A program made the position numbers and the translations under genes. The notes beneath the pieces were generated by a model. That model saw nothing but the letters and a program-made list of their open reading frames with translations. It ran no database searches and was not told the origin of the DNA. Of a stretch of DNA of 6,578 bases, positions 1 through 3,645 are shown in pieces (within the stretch, counting starts at the first letter, position 1; every line of letters begins with the position of its first letter). Origin of the DNA: a candidate division FCPU426 bacterium (GTDB taxonomy: Bacteria; Oederibacteriota; PGYV01; Palsa-1178); NCBI GenBank assembly GCA_003167475.1, contig PMTB01000129.1, positions 1 through 6,578 of the forward strand. The letters are read 5' to 3'.

Positions 1-36
1 GTAGGGAACGCATATATGCGTTCCGCTGCGGGCTTT
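1..36 (+). repeat. Palindromic repeat, copy A
   Basis: A perfect 20-bp palindrome, GGAACGCATATATGCGTTCC, lies at 5-24. It is preceded by GTAG and followed by GCTGCGGGCTTT. The same frame (GTAGGG, stem, TATG-type centre, stem, CGCTGC-GGCTTT) recurs at 51-88 with a different stem sequence, so the two are copies of one family that keeps its pairing rather than its sequence. A T-rich tract (CTTTGTTTTTTT, 33-44) follows about nine bases after the palindrome. It could make this copy a weak terminator for a gene to the left, but the gap is longer than usual. Confidence 0.7.
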
Positions 37-50
37 GTTTTTTTGCACCT

Positions 51-88
51 GTAGGGGCGGACCTATGTGTCCGCCCGCTGCTGGCTTT
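51..88 (+). repeat. Palindromic repeat, copy B
   Basis: The stem GGGCGGAC (55-62) pairs with GTCCGCCC (69-76) around the loop CTATGT. The flanks GTAG and GCTGCTGGCTTT match those of copy A (1-36). Palindromes of this general form are, from memory, dispersed intergenic repeats in several bacterial genomes. I cannot name the family with certainty. Confidence 0.7.
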
Positions 89-115
89 TAGGACTGTTCG
101 TGGGTCGTAATGTTT

Positions 116-145
116 TGTAGAGAGGGGGCTTGCTCCCTCTCTCAG
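116..145 (+). repeat. GA/CT-rich hairpin repeat, copy 1
   Basis: GAGAGGG (120-126) pairs with CCCTCTC (135-141), and the pairing extends inward to a CTTG loop. The sequence recurs at 1141-1193. There the left 17 bases and 12 of the right 13 bases are identical, but 23 bases are inserted in the loop. Confidence 0.75.
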
Positions 146-191
146 TTGGATCTTAAGGCTTAGTAAGTAGAGGGAGAGCAATAGAACTAGC

Positions 192-217
192 AAGCTTGGA
201 AGGTATTATAGTAGAAC
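192..217 (+). repeat. Partial copy of the 3' end of the 85-bp repeat
   Basis: This 26-nt segment (AAGCTTGGAAGGTATTATAG then TAGAAC) matches 305-330 at 24 of 26 positions. That region is the end of the 85-bp repeat plus seven bases beyond it. The segment includes a TATTAT box that could act as a -10 element, but no convincing -35 sits at the right distance. A shorter echo, TATTATAGAAG, occurs at 2351-2361. Confidence 0.6.
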
Positions 218-238
218 AAAGGCTGTGAGCCTTCTCGT

Positions 239-323
239 AATGTTCGATAGTCGAAAGTCGAGAGTTGATCAGCACGCCGTCGCTGAAGCTTTGGCGTGTG
301 AACTAAGCTTGGAAAGTATTATA
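239..323 (+). repeat. 85-bp direct repeat, copy 1
   Basis: This segment is identical to 1223-1307 except at two positions (248 and 250), and the final 73 bases match exactly. Inside it CACGCC (273-278) pairs with GGCGTG (293-298), giving a small hairpin. It ends 28 bases before the start codon of the hydrogenase-like gene, so if transcribed it would be that gene's 5' leader. Weaker similarity continues upstream to about 214. No terminal inverted repeats, target-site duplication or transposase are visible, so calling it a mobile element would be a guess. Confidence 0.9.
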
Positions 324-337
324 GAAGAACACAGAAC

Positions 338-344
338 AAAGGAG
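338..344 (+). promoter_or_regulatory. Ribosome binding site of the hydrogenase-like gene
   Basis: AAAGGAG lies seven bases before the ATG at 352. It is a near-ideal Shine-Dalgarno sequence and fixes that start. Confidence 0.85.
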
Positions 345-351
345 TTTTGAT

Positions 352-1107
352 ATGTTTGACATTTTACGCATCAGGGCCCGTCAGGGCTACCAGGCTATAC
401 CCGATGTTAAAAAGGCCGTTATCATTCCCCAGTTCCGCGGGTTGCCTGAGATTGCTGTTGAGGATGTTGAAACCGGATTTATTGCCGATACTGTCTGTCC
501 GGTCAATGCGATCACAAAGGCTCCTTTGACACTGGACCTGGGCAAGTGCGTTTTCTGCGGGGACTGCGTGCGGGCATGCAAGAATAACGAGATACGGTTC
601 ACCAGCTATTACAAAATGGCTGTGGATTCAGCTGAAAAACTGATACTTACAAAAGAAAAGGGCGGGGAATTCCTTGAAAAGGAAGGCATAAAGGCCCGTA
701 ATGAGATAAAAAAAATATTCGGACGGTCCCTAAAGTTCAGGCAGGTCTCAGCCGGCGGTTGTAACGGCTGCGAGCTGGAACTAAATGCCTGTTCCAACGT
801 GAACTTTGATATGGGCAGGTTTGGCATTGATTTTGTCGCTTCTCCCCGGCATGCGGACGGGATCGTGATCACAGGGCCGATAACAAAAAACATGGCTCCC
901 GCGCTTCAGGATACTTTTGACGCGGTGCCTGAGCCTAAAATAATAATACTGGCGGGTTCGTGCGCCCTTTCGGGCGGGGTATTCGCCGGGTCAAACGCCT
1001 TGAACAGGGAATTTCTGGTAAAACACAAAGTCGATCTGTATGTACCGGGATGCCCGATACACCCGCTGACGTTTGTGAACGGGGTTTTATCTTTTATCGG
1101 GAAGTGA
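352..1107 (+). CDS. Ferredoxin-fused group 4 [NiFe]-hydrogenase-type small subunit (HycF/HycG-like)
   Basis: This 251-residue protein joins two modules. Residues 1-90 resemble the HycF/HyfH iron-sulfur subunit, with FRGLPE near residues 28-33, CPVNAI at 49-54 and one complete cluster motif, C66-x2-C69-x2-C72-x3-C76. Residues 125-251 are an NuoB/HycG-type small subunit (Oxidored_q6 family). There GGCNGCE (135-141), GSC (C204) and GCPIHP (C234) supply four cysteines for the proximal [4Fe-4S] cluster, and SPRHAD (164-169) is typical of HycG. Such subunits pass electrons between ferredoxin-type clusters and a NiFe large subunit in membrane-bound hydrogenases or related complexes, on the cytoplasmic side. 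The first ferredoxin cluster is degenerate: only C49 of four ligands remains. No large subunit, membrane subunit or maturation gene lies in the window, so the hydrogenase activity itself is inferred. A complex I-like role without hydrogen chemistry is possible. There is no signal peptide. Confidence 0.88.
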   Translation: MFDILRIRARQGYQAIPDVKKAVIIPQFRGLPEIAVEDVETGFIADTVCPVNAITKAPLTLDLGKCVFCGDCVRACKNNEIRFTSYYKMAVDSAEKLILTKEKGGEFLEKEGIKARNEIKKIFGRSLKFRQVSAGGCNGCELELNACSNVNFDMGRFGIDFVASPRHADGIVITGPITKNMAPALQDTFDAVPEPKIIILAGSCALSGGVFAGSNALNREFLVKHKVDLYVPGCPIHPLTFVNGVLSFIGK

Positions 1108-1140
1108 TATAATAATTCTGAGATTCGCAGGTTTTGATCT

Positions 1141-1197
1141 TGTAGAGAGGGGGCTTGTAATCCTGAGCTTGTCGAAGGAGCTCCCTCTCGCAGAGGG
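1141..1197 (+). repeat. GA/CT-rich hairpin repeat, copy 2, with 23-nt insertion
   Basis: TGTAGAGAGGGGGCTTG (1141-1157) and CTCCCTCTC (1181-1189) match the two halves of the hairpin at 116-141. The 23 bases at 1158-1180 are extra and include CCTGAGCTTGTCGAAGG, a motif I recall as a common dispersed repeat in environmental bacterial genomes. The right half can also form a second hairpin with what follows it: CCCTCT (1183-1188) pairs with AGAGGG (1192-1197). Confidence 0.75.
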
Positions 1198-1222
1198 AAG
1201 TACAAAGCTGTATGTGGGTCGC

Positions 1223-1307
1223 AATGTTCGAGATTCGAAAGTCGAGAGTTGATCAGCACGCCGTCGCTGAAGCTTTGGCGTGTGAACTAAGCTTGGAAAG
1301 TATTATA
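1223..1307 (+). repeat. 85-bp direct repeat, copy 2
   Basis: This is the second copy of the element at 239-323 (83 of 85 identical, same orientation, offset 984 bp). It ends 23 bases before the start codon of the next gene, just ahead of that gene's ribosome binding site. The two copies therefore occupy equivalent positions in front of two unrelated genes. Confidence 0.9.
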
Positions 1308-1314
1308 TTATAAC

Positions 1315-1323
1315 GGGGGTGAT
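1315..1323 (+). promoter_or_regulatory. Ribosome binding site selecting ATG 1331
   Basis: GGGGGTGAT matches the extended Shine-Dalgarno sequence GGAGGTGAT at eight of nine bases and is seven bases before ATG 1331. The in-frame GTG 1319 and ATG 1322 lie inside or against it and are unlikely starts. Confidence 0.7.
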
Positions 1324-1330
1324 GCGCGCA

Positions 1331-2296
1331 ATGATTAGGGCGGTAATTGTTTTTTTACTTCTAATGTTTTTTCTACCCCTTTATGCAGCGCATCCCACGC
1401 ATCCGCCAAAACCCGTCAAATACGCCTGTGAAGAATACCGTGACGTCCTGGTCAAGCTTGCGACCGACGGGCGGGCTTTGGTGCCCTGGCCTTCCTATGA
1501 CCACGCTGATATGGTATTTCTTGACGGGGTTTTCCTTTCGGATGATGACACTAAGATTGCGGTCATACTTTTAAAAAAGGACGCGGCTGCCGGCAAGTTC
1601 GGGCATATCGCCCTCATTAAGATATTCAATACGGCCGATAACACCTTCAAAGACCTCGGGCAGGAGGAACTTGGGGAAAAGCAATCCATTGCCATTATAA
1701 AAGCCGACACTTCGGTTTTATCCTTTTTTAAGGCCGCGGACGGCTCTCAAGGGCCATATGAGCTTGTGACCTATCCCGCAGGGGGAGCGCGCTCATCTGT
1801 TCTTGTTCAGGATAAAAATTCTTTCCAACGGCAGTTGTTTTACGGGAAATATGACGTCTCGGGAATGTCTTTGGAGCCGAAAGAAAATAATTACAACCGG
1901 TACATAAGCACCCGGCGCATTGAAAAAGACGGAAAACTCTATGACGGGCTTGTTATAGTGGATAAAAAGACCGGCGCAAACGAGGAAGTCCTGCGTTTCG
2001 GAAACAACCCGCGCTTCCTAAGGCACACGGGGAATATCATCTTTGATTTCAAGGATAAAATGAATTTTATGTTCGGTTTTTATAATGTGGCGGCAAAGAA
2101 CAACATATATTACATGGACGGCAACAATATGGTATTTCGTCATCACGAGAAAGGAGTAGCCACAAAAGAGTACCTGTTCCTGACAAGGCTGCGCGCGGTC
2201 AACAGGGCAATATCAAAGCTGCTTTTTATGGCGGACGATGATTTCGGCGCCAGGCTGGTGATCATGCCTTTTGATCCTAAAAGGCTGTCGAATTAA
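1331..2296 (+). CDS. Secreted protein of unknown function
   Basis: I do not recognise this 321-residue protein. Residues 1-20 form a signal peptide: one arginine, a core of V, I, L, F and M, then a probable cleavage near LYAA/HP. The mature part is hydrophilic, with a single cysteine (C33) and no further membrane span, so it should be periplasmic or secreted. Short beta-type strands separated by turns recur (IAVILLKK at 76-83, HIALIKIFN at 92-100, GLVIVDKKTG at 206-215, NIIFDFKDK at 235-243, KLLFMADDD at 296-304). This pattern is compatible with a beta-propeller of the TolB/WD40-like sort, but no defining motif is visible. ATG 1331 is chosen over the upstream GTG and ATG because of ribosome binding site spacing. 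The gene follows the 85-bp repeat and no promoter is clear. It is separated from the next gene by about 220 bases containing a separate promoter, so it is probably monocistronic. Confidence 0.8.
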   Translation: MIRAVIVFLLLMFFLPLYAAHPTHPPKPVKYACEEYRDVLVKLATDGRALVPWPSYDHADMVFLDGVFLSDDDTKIAVILLKKDAAAGKFGHIALIKIFNTADNTFKDLGQEELGEKQSIAIIKADTSVLSFFKAADGSQGPYELVTYPAGGARSSVLVQDKNSFQRQLFYGKYDVSGMSLEPKENNYNRYISTRRIEKDGKLYDGLVIVDKKTGANEEVLRFGNNPRFLRHTGNIIFDFKDKMNFMFGFYNVAAKNNIYYMDGNNMVFRHHEKGVATKEYLFLTRLRAVNRAISKLLFMADDDFGARLVIMPFDPKRLSN

Positions 2297-2376
2297 GTTC
2301 AAAAGCACGGGATAGCAGAGAGTAGAAAGTAGAAGGGTGTGGGTTGCTCTTATTATAGAAGGGCATAAGGGACGTG

Positions 2377-2439
2377 CTGCCGGGCCGACGGCGGATTTTG
2401 AAACCGTGTTACACTGATAAGAACGCGAGTCCCCGGCAG
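2377..2439. other. Hairpin-bounded element of unknown nature
   Basis: CTGCCGGG (2377-2384) pairs exactly with CCCGGCAG (2432-2439), enclosing 47 bases in which ACGG (2388-2391) can pair with CCGT (2404-2407). The closing stem is followed by TTTATTATT. The element could be a structured RNA, a weak long-loop terminator for the preceding gene, or an old repeat remnant. Its size and closing stem recall a tRNA, but no T-arm consensus or proper anticodon arm fits on either strand. Confidence 0.4.
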
Positions 2440-2446
2440 TTTATTA

Positions 2447-2476
2447 TTGACAAAATATTTAGGCTGTGTTTATATA
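2447..2476 (+). promoter_or_regulatory. Sigma-70 type promoter for the lipoprotein operon
   Basis: A perfect -35 TTGACA (2447-2452) is followed after 18 bases by TATATA (2471-2476) in an AT-rich stretch. The expected transcription start is near 2483, upstream of the ribosome binding site at 2504. This rules out the in-frame TTG at 2481 as a start codon. Confidence 0.7.
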
Positions 2477-2503
2477 TTAATTGCTTGGTAAATATAGACT
2501 ATT

Positions 2504-2509
2504 AGGAGG
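2504..2509 (+). promoter_or_regulatory. Ribosome binding site selecting ATG 2517
   Basis: AGGAGG lies seven bases before ATG 2517. It places the start exactly where a lipoprotein signal peptide begins (MFKKALM). Confidence 0.85.
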
Positions 2510-2516
2510 TTTCCAT

Positions 2517-2966
2517 ATGTTCAAAAAGGCATTAATGATTATGTCTGTCCTTATCATAATTATCCTCATGGCCGGTTGCAAAGGGACCCGCACTGTCAAA
2601 GTGGTTGTGTCCCATGGAGGCGTCTGGTACGCGCAGATAAAGGCGGACAGCGGCTTGACTACTAAGACCGGATATTTCACCGAGACATACGATCTGGGCG
2701 ATGATAATTCCAATATCGTTGTGGAAGCTTTCCGGATAACCACCACCGCGGACACGTCAAAGGATTTGTCCGTTAAGATACTTGAGAATTTTGACAACGG
2801 TTTCCTTTATACGGCTTCATCCACCGTAAAGGCGTCGATCGACAATATATATTACCTGCCGCCATATGAGGTGGATTTTCCGGCCACAACCCAGGATGCG
2901 CAAGTTTACGAGATATCAAATCCGCTGGCGATAGCCACGGTTACTTACGATTTCAGCCCGAAATAA
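2517..2966 (+). CDS. Small lipoprotein of unknown function
   Basis: This is a 149-residue protein with a clear type II signal peptide: MFKK, a hydrophobic core (residues 5-19), then LMAGC with the lipidated cysteine at position 21. Methionine rather than leucine sits at -3, which is tolerated. The residue after the cysteine is lysine, so by the Enterobacteria-derived +2 rule it would not be held in the inner membrane. The mature domain of about 128 residues has no more cysteines and reads as alternating beta strands (VKVVVSHGGVWYAQI at 27-41, SNIVVEAFRITTTA at 65-78, FLYTASSTVKASI at 96-108). A small beta-sandwich is plausible. I see no family motif. It has its own promoter, and the next gene follows after 50 bases with no terminator between them, so the two are probably co-transcribed. 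Confidence 0.85.
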   Translation: MFKKALMIMSVLIIIILMAGCKGTRTVKVVVSHGGVWYAQIKADSGLTTKTGYFTETYDLGDDNSNIVVEAFRITTTADTSKDLSVKILENFDNGFLYTASSTVKASIDNIYYLPPYEVDFPATTQDAQVYEISNPLAIATVTYDFSPK

Positions 2967-3016
2967 GTACGGCATTTAAGCTGTTATCAACAATCATTGA
3001 CTTTAGGAGGATTTGA

Positions 3017-3541
3017 ATGCTCAGACGCCAGATTTGCTTTTTTCTGATATTATGCATGGCACTTGTTTCAGCGCCCACGTTAATGTTCGCAAAATCCGTG
3101 GCCACAGACGTGGTCATAGATGAAGTCATACTTGAACCCAAGGACCCTATCCTGGCCACAGTTATCGCGCTTGGGCCCGGTCTTTTGGCCCACGGCTGGG
3201 GTGAACTCTACAGCGAGAACTACAAACTCGGGCTTTCTTTGCTGGGCCTGGAGATCATTTCAGTCGGATTGATGGGATACGGAGCCGTACAGAATACGTC
3301 CCCGGATATGTTTGTCGGAGGCGGCGGCAGCGCCGATGACGAGAGGAAAATGGGCGGGAATAAATTCGCGGTGGGAGTTGTGCTTTTCGCGGCGACATGG
3401 CTGGCCGACATTTGCATGGCCGGAAGTTCGGCCGCGAACTATAACAGGGAACACAACCTTGAATTCAAATCAGGCGATGAAACGCTTCTGAACGGCAATA
3501 AAGACACCACCTACGCCATGGTATATAATTACAGGTTCTAA
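3017..3541 (+). CDS. Exported protein with two hydrophobic segments, unknown function
   Basis: This is a 174-residue protein whose ribosome binding site AGGAGG (3005-3010) is six bases before the ATG. The signal peptide runs from MLRRQ to about LMFA/KS (residues 1-25). Two hydrophobic segments follow (about 73-91 and 116-137), separated by a glycine-rich linker (VGGGGS, 100-105). The stretch ALGPGLLAHGWGELYSENYK (51-70) has the look of small envelope families with a GPG...G-H-G-G-x-x-Y pattern before a hydrophobic helix, such as DUF5683-like proteins. I cannot assign it. The tail, ending YAMVYNYRF, alternates polar and aromatic residues and finishes in phenylalanine, as in outer-membrane beta-barrel proteins, though the protein is short for one. 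It is the likely second gene of the lipoprotein operon and is followed by the terminator at 3596-3630. Confidence 0.82.
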   Translation: MLRRQICFFLILCMALVSAPTLMFAKSVATDVVIDEVILEPKDPILATVIALGPGLLAHGWGELYSENYKLGLSLLGLEIISVGLMGYGAVQNTSPDMFVGGGGSADDERKMGGNKFAVGVVLFAATWLADICMAGSSAANYNREHNLEFKSGDETLLNGNKDTTYAMVYNYRF

Positions 3542-3558
3542 AATATAAACCACACATA

Positions 3559-3578
3559 TGGCCCGTATGTGCGGGCCA
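3559..3578 (+). promoter_or_regulatory. Hairpin in the aspS leader
   Basis: TGGCCCG (3559-3565) pairs with CGGGCCA (3572-3578) around the loop TATGTG. There is no T-run, so it is not a terminator alone. Its arms are complementary to those of the downstream hairpin: GGCCCG can also pair with CGGGCC at 3597-3602, and CGGGCC with GGCCCG at 3616-3621. Mutually exclusive folds are therefore possible. Confidence 0.55.
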
Positions 3579-3595
3579 ACAAGAAGACAAATAAA

Positions 3596-3630
3596 GCGGG
3601 CCGGATTAAAGATCCGGCCCGTACTTTTTA
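3596..3630 (+). terminator. Rho-independent terminator immediately upstream of aspS
   Basis: CGGGCCGGAT (3597-3606) pairs perfectly with ATCCGGCCCG (3612-3621) around TAAAG. A TACTTTTTA tract follows. It probably ends transcription of the preceding exported-protein gene, or attenuates read-through into aspS, whose ribosome binding site starts only a few bases later. Read on the opposite strand, it also matches the palindromic family at 1-88 (GTACGGGCC-stem-GGCCCGC), so it may be a repeat copy serving as a terminator. Confidence 0.7.
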
Positions 3631-3645
3631 CGAGAGGATAAAATA

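Larger units (their letters stand above)
1..351. other. Repeat-rich intergenic region without a gene
   Basis: No convincing coding frame is present in these 351 bases: open frames are short and lack ribosome binding sites. The stretch is a patchwork of short repeats. It has two palindromic elements (1-36, 51-88), a GA/CT hairpin (119-142), a 26-nt motif (192-217), a small perfect hairpin AAGGCT-GTG-AGCCTT (219-233) and an 85-bp repeat (239-323). The Shine-Dalgarno sequence of the next gene follows. No other subunit of the complex to which the downstream gene should belong is encoded here. Confidence 0.75.

Noticed and set aside
1..351. CRISPR array
   Set aside because: The repeats are palindromic or differ in length and spacing. 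No regular repeat-spacer pattern exists.
906..1259. Reverse-strand 117-codon frame across the end of the hydrogenase-like gene and the following repeats
   Set aside because: It runs through repeat DNA and the 3' part of a well-supported gene and shows no protein-like domain.
239..1307. Insertion sequence or composite transposon bounded by the 85-bp repeats
   Set aside because: There is no transposase, terminal inverted repeats or target duplications. The only gene between the repeats is the electron-transfer subunit.
2377..2439. tRNA or degenerate tRNA gene
   Set aside because: The closing stem is tRNA-like, and a TTTTGAA loop resembles a Gln anticodon loop. But no GTTCRA T-loop, D-arm or seven-base loop with a proper stem can be formed on either strand.
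3542..3645. T-box riboswitch controlling aspS
   Set aside because: The leader is only about 100 bases, with no T-box sequence or specifier stem-loop. Only the paired hairpins are present.
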